Assembly: GCA_012064385.1 (NCBI GenBank)
Contig: QRDG01001741.1
Location: 124,001 to 188,000, forward strand
Source: Puccinellia tenuiflora
Lineage: Eukaryota; Streptophyta; Magnoliopsida; Poales; Poaceae
Direction: 5' to 3'
Length of the DNA stretch: 64,000 nt
The stretch's first letter is position 1, and each line of letters opens with the position of its first letter. Below are positions 11,181 through 22,100 of the stretch, piece by piece. A program made the translations under genes and the position numbers. The notes under the pieces are model-generated. The model did not search any database, had not been told where the DNA came from, and saw only the letters and a list, made by a program, of their open reading frames with translations.

Positions 11181-12995
11181 GCAATGATAGAGAAAGTGTA
11201 AAGAGTAGAAGTCAGAGAACTTACATGATGGATCATTTGAAGAGACCTAAGAGCCATCTGCTCCTCATCTTTCAATCTGGAGGATTGGTCGTTAAGTTCA
11301 ACGGCTTCTATATAAGCCTCAGAGAAGGACTTGTCGTCAGATATCTAGAGTCGGCTGTAGTCGATTGAAGACTTGGCCGGCTCAGGAGTCGTCTTTTGAG
11401 GAGCAGGAGATGTTTGAGGCGTAGTTGTTTGAGTCCTAGTCTCAGAGGAGGACTGGACCACAAGCGGAGTCTCCACCCGAGTCCTTGGAATGGACTCGGG
11501 AACAGGTGGAGTTGCAGTGACTATGGCACCTGCAGATGCAGGTGTAGAAGGAGATGTCTTTGTGCTTGTCGTCTGAGAGGTCGACGGTGGGACGTCTCCA
11601 CGGCAGGAAGTCACATCAGCCATGCCTGGGAGCTTGGATACCTTAGCGCAGGGCCGAGCTCTGAAACAAGGCAAGTTAGAAGTCAGTACCAAAGGTTATT
11701 GAAAGGAAGCATAGATGACATGTTAAATAAGAGTAAAGGCAGAAGCCTCTCCCTTGTCCTTAGCAGTCTCAGCCCTGCTCTCAGTTTCAGTTTCAGTGGA
11801 TGACTTCCAGAAGGTGTCAGTAAGCTGTAAAGAAATAGAAAGGATGAGTCAGCCGATGATGAAATGACAACAAGTGAAAGGAAAAGAAAGTAAAAGTACT
11901 TACAGCAGGAGCTGGGTTGGTGGCGCAGAAGGGTTGGAGTCCATAGTGGACTTGGTCCTTCACCGGCTTCCCAGTCAACTTTTTGACCAGTCGACCGAGT
12001 TCAGGACCATCAGATAACTTGTCAGTTGTTCTGAGATCATCAGTGACACACCTAGTATATGAGCAAATGAGCCGAGTCCTAGGACTCAACGGCTGAATTT
12101 TCCAGGTGGTCCAGCAACGGACAAGATCCATGTTTTCTAGGTTGTGAGACAGAAGGGCCTTAATTCGGACGATCAAGGACTCAACCTTAGGCCGGGCAGT
12201 CTCAGAACACCTAGCCTTCATGAGAGGAGTCGCCTCCAAGCGATCCTCAGAGAACAGTGGGAGTTTAGGTTCATCTTCTGGGAGGTGTCTTTGTAGTAAA
12301 AGAAGGACTTTTGCCAGTCCTTAATGCGGTTGGGAAAGACAGGTTTAGGGAAAACAGAATTCAAGCGGCGCTGGAGAGCTACAGCACCGCATTGCAAGAG
12401 AGGACCCCCAGAGGTTTCAGGTTGAGGGTTACAATAAAAGAGATCAAGCCAGAGATCTAGGTCTGGCTTGATTTGGAGGTAATCCTCGCAAGGAACGACG
12501 AAGTTGGACAGAGTGAGGACAGAGTTGGGGGCTAGGTCATGGATCCGCAGCTTATAGAAATCGAGGAGCTGGCGGAAGAACAAATTACCCGGGGGCGTGA
12601 ATCCGCGGAAAAGGTGCTCGGTGAAGATGACAATCTCATCCTTCGCGGGAGAGGGGATCATCACGTCCCCAGGAGCTCGAGCTCGCACGCCAGATGGTAG
12701 AAGACCGGTCAGATGGTGCCCCTTCAGCTGCTCCGCCGTGACCGTGGATCCCGCCCAGTTGGCGGAGATCGATTTATTGGACGATGGTTTGGCGGCGGCA
12801 GCGGCCGCAGCGGTGATGTCGATGGTCCTGCTGGACGAAGAGGCCTTGGCCTTGGGCGTGGCCTTGGTGCGCTTGGGAGCCATGGCGTACGAGCAAGGGG
12901 CGCGAGGAGTGTTGCGCGCGGGAAAGAAGCAGGCGCGAGAGAAACAGGAAATTTGGGAATGAAAGGGACCGATGAAGTTTTGGTTCCTATCCTTA

Positions 12996-13005
12996 GCAAT
13001 TTATA
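12996..13005 (-). promoter_or_regulatory. TATA-like box of the beta antisense gene
   Basis: On the minus strand this reads CTATAAATTG, about 113 bp before the ATG at 12883. Alpha keeps a TATA-like box at the same distance (32705-32714 to ATG 32589, about 116 bp). Conservation of box and spacing in two diverged copies supports a promoter separate from the LTR. Confidence 0.6.
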
Positions 13006-13383
13006 GAGGGGTAAAACCCTAGAAAGTTACAGTGGTGGCCCGCGATATAGTTGTGGATAATGGTTCATCAGTTAAAAGTTAAAGTTACAGAGGTGGAAGA
13101 AGAGCCGGCTTGTTCTAGAAAGCCGAGTCCTATGACTTAAAGAATTGAGAATCCTCAGAGCTAGTGTACAAGAATAGCCACAGACTCGGCCAGTATTGCA
13201 AAAGGTTGAAGCGGTGGACTTGTGCAAAGGGCGAGGACGGTTTTATTTTATGTGTGTATTATGTCTTAATGCAGGAATTCATCTTGGAGCTAGCAGCAAG
13301 CGACTTCTGAGCCAGTGACTCAGATAGGAGGAGTCGACAGAAGGAGTCGATCCAAGCCGACAAAGCTGCGCCCAAGATAAATT

Positions 13384-13393
13384 CGGGGGCTAC
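13384..13393 (+). promoter_or_regulatory. Polypurine tract of beta
   Basis: CGGGGGCTAC touches the 3' LTR. The same motif precedes the LTR in alpha (33119-33128), in epsilon (35415-35424) and, on the minus strand, in gamma (18490-18499). Plus-strand DNA synthesis would start here. Confidence 0.7.
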
Positions 13394-13967
13394 TGATGGG
13401 GGGATACTTTATAGGTAGGCCCATGGACCCGGAAAGTAGACCCGCCAAGACCAAGAAGGCCAAAGCCGAGTCACGGGACAAGTCACATGGGCTGGGCTGG
13501 TGACAAGCCGTCCAAGGCCCGTGTGGAGAAGGAACTCGCCAGAGAGGAGTTCAAGTACAACCCGGAGTGCTAACATGAAAGGACAAGATCTAGAGTAGGA
13601 CTCCGTGTTAGATTGTGACTCGGTACAAGTTGTAAGTCCAGGGACCCGACCGCCTTTATAAGGAGGGCCCTGGACCTTAGATCGAGAGGTTGAATCAGAT
13701 AAGCTGAACCAGAGATAGAAACCCTAGAAACACCAGAGAGAGAAGTCGCCGACTCCCGAATCAAGGGAGTCGGAACCCTGTAATCGAGATCCAGTAAAGA
13801 GCAATAACATATAAGCAGGAAGTAGGTCTTTACCTCTAATCAGAGGGGCCGAACCTGGGTAAATCTCTGTTCCTTGGCGAGAGTAACAATTCCGACGGAC
13901 TTCGATCACCAATGGCCCCAGAACTCATCTTCCCTAAGGAAGAACTTGCCATGACAACCCCACGACA
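13394..13967 (+). repeat. 3' LTR of beta
   Basis: 574 bp, TG to CA, about 7 differences from 1827-2400. It is followed directly by alpha sequence, starting with TAGTG, the counterpart of the CAGTG before the 5' LTR. Confidence 0.95.
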
Positions 13968-14399
13968 TAGTGAGTGCGCTTCATTCATTATATTTGATCA
14001 CAAAGTTCTTGGGGGCTTGCTTTTCAGGAAAAAAGTCAAGCTTAGACCTTTGAACCTGGCACAGTAGCCAAACTTTTCCTAATTTTCTCGCTGGTAAGTC
14101 AGATGCATCCTGCACAATATGAATAATCTACAGGCATGACTTGTCTCTATCTCTTATGAATCCTAAGGGACATAAGAGTTAGGATCCTATCAGCACAAAC
14201 TGTAAGAGAAGTCATGCAGGGCCTACTTATTCATCAGTGAAAAATTAGACGGGTTATAAGAACCAAATTAATGACTTGTATAGATAAGACATAGCAATGT
14301 CGCAGAGAGATACAACAAGTCATTACAAGCCGATTGGCACAAATTCAAAATAGCTAAACAAGCTAAAAAGTTTAAGCACCAGTAGTGCATCATTACAAC
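13968..14399 (+). other. Alpha 3' region resumed after beta
   Basis: It is collinear with beta 9049-9482 with scattered substitutions. No coding sequence seen. Confidence 0.75.
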
Positions 14400-17300
14400 T
14401 CAGAAGTCATGTACAGACTGGTCCTTTGCAGGAGTCGACTTCTCAGCCACAGTGGAGGAGTCCTGCTTAGTTGGAGATTTGTCTTGAGTAGCAGAAGCAG
14501 AAGTTGGCTTCACAGGAGTCTTGGTGGCAACCTTTTTCGTTTGGAAGCCGCTACCTCTTGGGCTCCTCATATGCTTAGCCAACTCTTCTTGAGGTTGGGA
14601 GCCACCAGTCATGACTCTTGAAGGAGTAGGCGCGGCAGGAGTCTTCAACGTAGGCTCTGCACCAGCTGGGTTGCCAGTAGCAGGAGCCGCTGGAGTAGAC
14701 GAGCTCGGCACAATAGAAGGGACACCAGCTATGTCCTGTGAGGGACGCCCAAAGTTTACGATTGGAGGAGTTTCTGGAGCAACCCTTTTGTTTTCCAAGT
14801 CGTAATGGTGAACCCATACCTCAGGGTCCATCTTATTGGCAATCTCGCAGGCATAGGGCCGCACCATTTTCTCCTCAGCCTTGAAGTCATCTTGGCTGAA
14901 GGGAGTCCCATCTTCATGTTGCTCCGGTTTCCCCATGGTGAGCAGTGCCGGCTCCAGAACGGTGGGGTAATAGGTGTGCGCTAAGGCAAGAATCCTGATG
15001 GAGGCTCTCCTCATAGAAGATTGCTTCCACATACGCATATAGCCTGGAGCCCTTGATAGTTCATCAACCAACCGCTCAGGCTCCTTGGGGCATTTGCCCT
15101 TGGCGTTCAGGTATTTTACCACGGCACGGGCTCCCTCTTGCAGCCCATGACAATGGTCCAGCATTGCATGGAGTTGTTGGCTGGTTGGCAGTTTGAGTTT
15201 TGGGGAGTCAGCCCCTGCGAAACAAGAAATTTATAAGCGAAAGTGGTTGAGTTCTTCAGATCAAAGTGAAAGAAGGAGTAGGTAAAAGCATCAACATACC
15301 AAAGATGTGCTGGCACATAGCCCCAATCCCCTTGCGGCATGTGTCAAAAACTGCCTTCAGATCATTGTGTGCCTTTTGGGCAGTCTTTTTGGCAGCCTCC
15401 GACTCCTTTTTCAATGTCTCTAGCTCAGCAGCTAGGATTTGCAGATCCTTCTCCAGTTGAAGGGAGTATTGTTTCTCAGACTGGGCAGATCTGGCACTGG
15501 CAGCCGCCTGGTCCTCCAGCTCCTTCATGTCTCTCTTCATTTTGGAGACAACATTCTGAAAGAACAAGTCAGAAAAGTACAAGTCAGAAAAGTACAAGTC
15601 AGAAAAGTACAAGTCAGATTTTCCAAGTCAGATATACAACTCAGGAGCTCCAAGTCATCACAAGTTAACAACTTGGCACTTGGGGGCTACTCAGGAGTCA
15701 GATTTTTTCTACAGTAGAGTGGATATAAACATAACTGTGAGTTAGCAGCTCCAAGTCATCACAAGTTAACAACTTGGCACTTGGGGGCTACTCATAGAGC
15801 AGAATTTTTTGTCCAGCTATGTAATAGTTAATTGCATTGATTAGCTCCAAGTTGTTGCAGGCTGACAACCCGGCGCTTGGGGGCTACTCGTGGAAAAGTT
15901 TTTTGAATTAAAGAGTCATTGAATCAACAGCCCCGAGTCCTTGTAGAGCTAAGGACTCAGTACTTGGGGGCTACAGTGCAAAAGTTTTTTCTATTTAACA
16001 GTTTGAGTTCAGATTGAAGCACCTATCTTAGCTCCAAGTCACCACAGATAAGGTGCTTGGGGGCTACTGCAATGATAAAGAAAGTGTAAAGAGTATAAGT
16101 CAGAGAACTTACATGATGGATCATTTGAAGAGGCCTAAGAGCCATCTGCTCCTCATCTTTTAACCTGGAGGATTGGTCGTTGAGTTCAACGGCTTCTATA
16201 TAAGCCTCAGAGAAGGACTTGTCGTCAGATATCCGGAGTTGGCTGTAGTCGATTGAAGACTTGGCCGGTTCAGGAGTCGTCTTTTGAGGAGCAGGAGATG
16301 TTTGAGGCGCAATTGTATGAGTCGTAGTCTCAGAGGAGGACTGGACTATCAACGGAGTCTCCACCCGAGTCCTTGGAATGGACTCGGGAACAGGGGGAGT
16401 TGCAGTGATGGTGGCACCTGCAGATGCAGGTGTAGAAGGAGCTATCTTCGTGCTCGTCGTCTGAGAAGTCGACGGTGGGACGGCTCCACGGCTGGAAGTC
16501 ACATCAGTCATGCCTGGGAGCTTGGAGACCTTAGCGCAGGGTCGAGCTCTGAAACAAGGCAAGTTAGAAGTCAGTACCAAAGATTATTAAAAGGAAGCAT
16601 AGACGACATATTGAATAAAAGTAAAGGCAGAAGTCGTACCCAGTGTTTGTCTCAAGGTCCAAAGAGGCCTGAGAGTCAGAGGATGGCATAGACATGCCTG
16701 ATTGGTAGGAGTCGGCCTTCTCAGGAGGAGAAGTCGACTTCCTCTGGTGAGATACAGGCAGAGGATCTGGAGTCTCTGCAGGGCCGTCTGAGCGCAGCTT
16801 CCTTTCCCTGGCTTCAATAACCCTCTGCGTAGAGTCTTGAAGTTTAGCAATAGAGCCGCTTGATCCAAGGACTCGAGAGAATGGTACCTTGGGAACAGTA
16901 GTTCGAGATCCATTTTTTGGTGGGAGCTGGGGGAGAGGAAGAGCGACTTTTTGTGCCTGAGGACTCCTCAGACGAAGCCGGCTGGGACACTGCAGGACTC
17001 GACTCTGTGTGTTTTTGCCCAACAGCATCTTCAACAGGAGCCTCCTCGGAGGACTCCTCTTCAACAACATCTTTGGTAGGAGCCTCTGGCGAGGACTCCT
17101 CATCTTCATCTTCATCTTCATCACCAGCAGCAGTAGCCTCCTTTGAGGACTCCTCGCTGGACTCGTCATCAATAATGACCTCTGCAGCAGCAGAAGCCTC
17201 TCCCTTGCCCTTAGCAGTCTCAGCCCTGCTCTCAGTTTCAGTTTCAATGGATGGCTTCCAGAAGGAGTCAGTAAGCTGCAAAGAAATAGAAAGGATGAGT

Positions 17301-17816
17301 TAGCCAGTGGTATAATGAAAGCAAGTGAAAGGAAAAGCAAGTAAAAGTACTTACAGCAGGAGCTGGGTTGGTGGAGCAGAAGGGCTGGAGCCCATAGTGG
17401 ACCTGGTCCTTCACCGGCTTCCCAGTCAACTTTTTGACCAGTCGACCGAGTTCAGGACCATCAGATAACTTGTCAGTTATTCTGAGATCATCAGTGACAC
17501 ACCTAGTATATGTGCAGATGAGCCGAGTCCTAGGACTCAGCGGCTGAATTCTCCAGGTGGTCCAGCAGCGGACAAGGTCCATGTTCTCCAAGTCGTGGGA
17601 TAGAAGGGCTTGGATTCTTATGATCAGGGACTCAACCTTTGGCCGGGCGGCTTCCGAGCACCTAGCCTTCATCAGAGGAGTCGCCTCCAAGCGATCCTTA
17701 GAGAACAGAGAGAGTTTAGGTTCACCTTCAGTGGAGGTGTCTTTGCAGTAAAAGAAAGATTTTTGCCAGTCTTTGATGCGATTGGGGAAAACTGGTTTAG
17801 GGAAAACAAAATTCAA
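14400..17816 (-). pseudogene. Alpha antisense gene, downstream part (cut off by gamma)
   Basis: This is the same gene as in beta, read on the minus strand from the gamma insertion. The exon at 17352-17816 continues the Transposase_28-like domain (NRIKDWQKSFFY, CTEVTDD-like CVTDDLR, GRLVKKLTGKPVKDQVHYGL) and ends at a GTAAGT donor. The next exon (about 16630-17280) is an acidic low-complexity stretch of Glu, Asp and Ser that beta has lost; a frameshift falls near 16920. Further exons encode the Ser/Thr/Pro-rich part, the coiled coil (15300-15555) and a C-terminal region of more than 250 residues that is open (14400-15164, MGKPEQHEDGTPFSQDDF ...). Function unknown. The first part of the gene lies beyond gamma at 32079-32589. 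Confidence 0.8.
15558..16070 (+). repeat. Alpha copy of the 15-bp and cttgggggctac repeats
   Basis: About four 15-bp units are followed by five degenerate units ending in cttgggggctac at about 15679, 15779, 15877, 15964 and 16055, matching the beta block in order. Confidence 0.8.
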
Positions 17817-17819
17817 ACG

Positions 17820-17824
17820 GCGCT
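17820..17824. repeat. Target duplication of gamma, left copy (GCGCT)
   Basis: GCGCT precedes the TG of gamma's left LTR and is repeated at 32074-32078 after the right LTR. The uninterrupted site is seen in beta near 12366 (gcggcgctggagagc). Confidence 0.95.
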
Positions 17825-18489
17825 TGTCGTGGTGGGTTGCACGGCATATCCATCAGAGATGGAAAAGATTGTGGGGCAGGCGACGAGCGGATGCTCGCGC
17901 GGGATTGGGCAACAAGCATGCAAACACACGCTAGTTACCCAGGTTCAGGGCCCTCCTTGCAGAGGTAACACCCCTACGTCCTGCTCTTCTTGTTCTTATT
18001 GCTAGATCACAGAATCGGGCTACAATGGTGCTCCTTGAGCTGTCTCGGGTGGCAGCCGGCTGGAGGTTGAAGATGGTTTTCTCCTTTCTCCTCCCTCTAG
18101 TGCTTGCTCCGCGCAGGGGGCTCTAGCCCGCTTTATATAGGCAGCGGGCTAGGGTTTTTGGTTACAGGGAAGTTACAGATTTGCCCCTATGACATCACTA
18201 CGGTTTCGAGCCGGCTGGGGCTCGTTGTCATGATTCGGTACAGGAGATGCCCGACAGCGGGTACTGTTCACCAGGAGCGGTTACGTGGTCCGGGCCCACC
18301 CGTAAGGAGTTGTCGGTTGGCCGCATCCGGCTCCAGCCCAGTCGGATGTCCGCATCCGGGTAGACCCAGGCGGCTTGCTTCAGCCGGCTGGTTCCAGGCG
18401 GCACCGTGCAGCCGGCACTTGTTCAGCCGGTACTTGGGGTTCTGAAGAAATGGATCCCTTTGGGATATCCGGGGTTCATATCCCCGACA
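17825..18489 (-). repeat. 3' LTR of gamma (left end)
   Basis: On the plus strand it reads TGTCGTGG to CCCCGACA. The right copy is 31409-32073 with the same length. On the minus strand a TATA box CTATATAAAG lies at 18131-18140. Inward of it, on the plus strand, lies the antisense gene. Confidence 0.95.
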
Positions 18490-19114
18490 CTAGCCCCCGA
18501 GATCGTGGAGTCTTGCTAGCTCGCTGGGAAGGCTTCTCGATCTTCCCCTTGATCTTTGTTTGTCGTGTCCGGAATGCAGAGGTTGGAGTCTGGGCCGGCT
18601 GAAATTGGTGCCGGATGAAGGTGAAACTTGCCTGCGGGGAATGCTCCAGGAGCATCCCTGTCCTTGGCTGTATACTGCCGAAGTGGTTGTTGATTTGTCT
18701 TGTTACGTGGAGCGGGGTCAGTAGTTCTTGGCGGCCCGGAGTGGCCGACTTGATGGCTTAGGTCGTGGCTTACGTCAGCCACGCTCAGCCGCTTCGGGGT
18801 GCCGTTGGTGTTCTGCCCGAGGCCTGGCGCACGTCGCCTCGGCTTCGCCGGGTAGGATCTTCTATGGCAACTGCTTGCTTGCGGGATCATCTGCGGAAAG
18901 TGCGGCACGTCTGCCCGCCACGCGGCGCGACAAGCGGGACGGTTCCGCCTGCCTTGCCTTTAAAGTGGAAAGAGGGGGAACGGCCGGGGTTACCGTTCCC
19001 CATTCTCGCTTCGTCTTCCTCGTCGATTCTTGCGCTCCTCAGTTCTTGCCCATTCTTTCCTTCGCTCCTGCCGTCCTTGTATTCGCCTCTCTCACCACGG
19101 GGAATAGATCTTCC
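18490..19114. other. Gamma polypurine tract and leader of the antisense gene
   Basis: The first bases are, on the minus strand, CTCGGGGGCTAG against the LTR, a polypurine-tract position. The rest precedes the antisense ATG at 19115; a weak TATA-like ctttaaag lies near 18959-18966. An open frame upstream of that ATG looks incidental. Confidence 0.55.
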
Positions 19115-22100
19115 ATGGCGAGCTCGGGCGCGTGGATAGGTTCCACTATCGATGACGAGTTCCTCTGGGATCTTCGTAGGCACCGATTCCTGGGGATGAC
19201 GGGCGACGTGGGAGCCCGCGCTCCCCCAGAAAGTGAAATTTCGCCGGCGCCTAGGAATGGTGAGGTCGTCGTGTTCTCCGCGCATCTAGAGCGGGGGTTG
19301 GGGCTCCCGGTGAGCTCCTTCTTCGCAGAATTTCTGCGCTTCTACGGGCTGCAGCCCCACCATCTGGGGGCAAACTGCATTACTCAACTGTCCTGCTTCG
19401 TCACGCTGTGCGAGGCGTATCTAGGCATCTGGCCCAGTATGGAGATATTCGGCATGTTCTTCTTCCTGCGGGCTCAGACAACCGCTGGGCAGCAGCGCGA
19501 CTGCGGCAGCGTCTCCATCTCCACGAAGAACTCACCGCTGCCCAAGATCCTCTTGCTCGAATCCATCAAGAAGTGGCAGAACACCTACTTCTACATCCGG
19601 AATCTCACTGGTGTCAACCAGATCGGCCTTCCGGCTTTCTCCAACTCGCTCCCGACGGACAGGTCCTGGATCCGGAAGCCGCCTGTGGATGCGGCTCTCG
19701 AGAGTGTCTTGTTCAGCCGGCTGAAGGAGCTAGCGGGGAATGGCCTAACGTCCAGGGACCTGACCATGGCGTGGCTGTCAAGGCGGATATACCCGCTGCA
19801 GGCACGTCCGCATAAGATGTGCTTCTATTTTGGCATCCGGGATCCCAGCCGGGCCTACTTGGAGTTGCCGAAGCCAAAGAGCCTCCGCAAGTGGGCTTCC
19901 CGTCTCATCACCGACAGGATCGAGGAAGACTGGGATTTCGGGTTCGATCCATTCACCCGCTCAGCACCCGCTCCGGAGGTTAGTCATCGCTTTCTTGTCC
20001 GCCTTTAATTCCTTTGCCCGGCTGCCGCTTGACCCAGTCGGCCTGTTGTGCAGCTGTGCGAGCTCCAGCAGGTGGAGGATTTCGAAGTCGTCTTCGAGCC
20101 CGACGTCAGCGGTCCCTTCACTGAGGCGCTGACAGCCTTGCTGGAGGAGGATTCCGCCGACGAACAGGCGGGAGGAGAAACGGACGCCACCGCTGGCAAT
20201 GAATCGGGCGGCGGCAGCCGCGCCGGCCCAGATGAGCGTGGCGACACCACCGAGTCGTCCGGTGGGGGCGCCGATGCTGGTGAAGATGGCGGAGGCGATG
20301 ACGACGCCGCCCACACCGCAACGAGCCCCGTCCCCTCTGCCGATTCCGACCCCGATTCGGCGGCAGACCGGGACGAGGGCCTCGAGCGCGACGTCCCGCC
20401 TCCAGTCTCGTCGCCTCGCGGTAAGTCTCCTGAGCCCGACGTCGCCGGGCGAACCGACGATGTCAGGCGCGTGTTGGTAGATCTTTCCAGCGGTTCTGAG
20501 CCGGACTCAGAAGGTTCCTCTTCCATGCCAGCCTCCAAGCCGGTGCCATCCTCCCGCAGGACCAAGGAGTTGGAGGCGGCGGCGCGGAAGAAGAAGGTAA
20601 TTCTCCCCTGGCAGGCCATGACGGAAAGGCGGTCTAAGGCGGCCGCCGATTCAGACGCGGGCGAGAGCACCCGCCATCGAGGCGGGTCATTCATCAAACG
20701 GGGTGCACTCCCCGCCAAGAAACTTTCTTCAGCGTACAGCCGGCCGACTACGGCCGGCTTGATGCCTGCCGGGAAGCTTTCGGCGGAGGCCCAGGCGGAT
20801 GCGATTGTGGCCGAGGCAAGGGCCGAGGTCGACGGCAGGATGGCGGAGAAGGCGGATGCCCCAACCAGTGGGGCCAACGATGAGGTGATTGGTCATGCTC
20901 CCGGTGGTGATTTCATTTATGATTTGAATCTGGGTGACTTGGAGAGGGAATTTTATGCTCAGATAACGCAGGCGGGTTTGGCCTTGGAGGCGTCTAATGC
21001 TGGTCTGACTGTGGAGCAGTTGATGACCTCAAAGGAGGACGGGGAGAGGGCGAAGGCAGTGGATGTTGAGACGGCGGAACATCTCGCCGGTGGAACCGGC
21101 GCCCAGGTGGCTAATTCTGCTCTTGCTGTTGATCGTGGTTATAAATTGAACCTTGAAGGTATGGAAAAGGCTATTTACGCGGAGCTGGCACAGGCGGATC
21201 TGATCCGGGCGGAGATGGACGCCAAGGCGGCTGCGAGGCGGTTGGCGGCTGCCAAGGCGGCTGAGGAGAAAGCGGGAGCGGGCGCGGACGCCGGCAAGAC
21301 TGCGGAGGCCGGTGCTGGTGTTGACGTGGCGCCGGCCCCTGCGAAGCGGCCAGTTGACGGCTCCGCCATTCCTGCGAAGGGTGAGGAGGTGCCCTCCGGA
21401 GGCATGAAGCGCCTGCCCGACGATGCGCCGGCTCCCGCGCCCAAGCGCTTGAAGAGGAAGAAACCCAGGGCGCTGGGCTCATGCGACGGGTTAGTCCTTG
21501 TCCTGAGGCGGACATCCTGTAGCCTGTACTTGCTGGTGATAACACTTTCTTCGTTTTGCAGAGCGCCGCTTCCAACAGTGGAGGCGGCGCCCGACGCGAT
21601 GGTGGAGTCGGTCTTGGTGCCTGCCACCGAGACCCTGGTGACGCAAGCGGCCGGCCCGCCTCCCGAGGCAGGGACGGTGGAGGCGGACAGCCGGATGTTG
21701 GTGGAGGCGGCTCCCCTTGTGGTCGACTTCGACCCTCCGGTTTCAGGCGGTGGCGGCGAGGCGTCGGTGGATGCACTCCAGAAAACCCTCCGGCTCGGCG
21801 CCGGGGCCGGAGAGCTCGGCTTCCCCACTACTTCCTCGTCCGTGGTCGAAACGGCCAAGGACAAAGCCATAGCGGTGGTGACGGCTTCACTCCCTAGTCC
21901 TCACCAGTCGATCTTGGTGTCTTCTCCTCCGTACTCCGGGCCGGTGCCGGCTCGACCCGACGCATCGGGGAAGTTCCCCCTCGCCGAGCTGGTGGAGCAA
22001 GTGGCTCGGGAGAATTTGGCCAACATAACGCTGCTTCGCTCTTCGATAGAGCAAGGCTATACCGAGGCGGCCAAGGAGGCGACATTGCTCAAGCGAGAGC

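Larger units (their letters stand above)
9483..12883 (-). pseudogene. Beta antisense gene (Transposase_28-like), spliced, broken
   Basis: The gene runs opposite to pol, from ATG 12881-12883. Exon 1 (11914-12883) encodes an Ala/Lys/Ser-rich leader and a domain with GVRARAPGD, FTEHLFRGFTPPGNLFFRQLLDFYKLRIHDL and CEDYLQI, resembling Pfam Transposase_28 (PF04195), a family known from plant Gypsy elements. The domain's function is unknown despite its name. Donor GTAAGT (11913 downward) and acceptor at 11825-11827 bound intron 1. Later exons encode a Ser/Thr/Pro-rich part (11345-11660), a coiled coil (10386-10641) and a C-terminal region (9483 to about 10298). Damage: a frameshift near 12270, loss of the acidic exon present in alpha, a stop near 11345, TGA near 10110 and TAG at 9822-9824 (alpha has CAG). 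Confidence 0.8.
12884..13393. other. Upstream region of the beta antisense gene, ending in the polypurine tract
   Basis: No pol or gag sequence. On the minus strand it serves as 5' region of the antisense gene, with a TATA-like box at 12996-13005. On the plus strand it ends in cgggggctac (13384-13393), which fits a polypurine tract directly before the 3' LTR. Confidence 0.7.
1827..13967 (+). mobile_element. Element beta: full-length Tat-like Gypsy retrotransposon (family 1) nested in alpha
   Basis: Two LTRs of 574 bp (1827-2400 and 13394-13967) begin TG and end CA and differ at about 7 positions by eye. The flanking 5-mers are CAGTG (1822-1826) and TAGTG (13968-13972), a target duplication with one change. 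The order is LTR, primer site, gag, protease, RT-RNase H, second RNase H, integrase, a long 3' region with an antisense gene, polypurine tract and LTR. The second archaeal-like RNase H and the antisense gene fit the Tat lineage of plant Metaviridae. The host is alpha, a copy of the same family. All coding regions are broken, and the integrase has lost its catalytic Glu. Confidence 0.93.

Noticed and set aside
12713..13006. Plus-strand Arg/Gly-rich frames opposite the start of the antisense gene
   Set aside because: They are the complement of the Ala/Ser/Lys leader of the antisense gene; no independent support.
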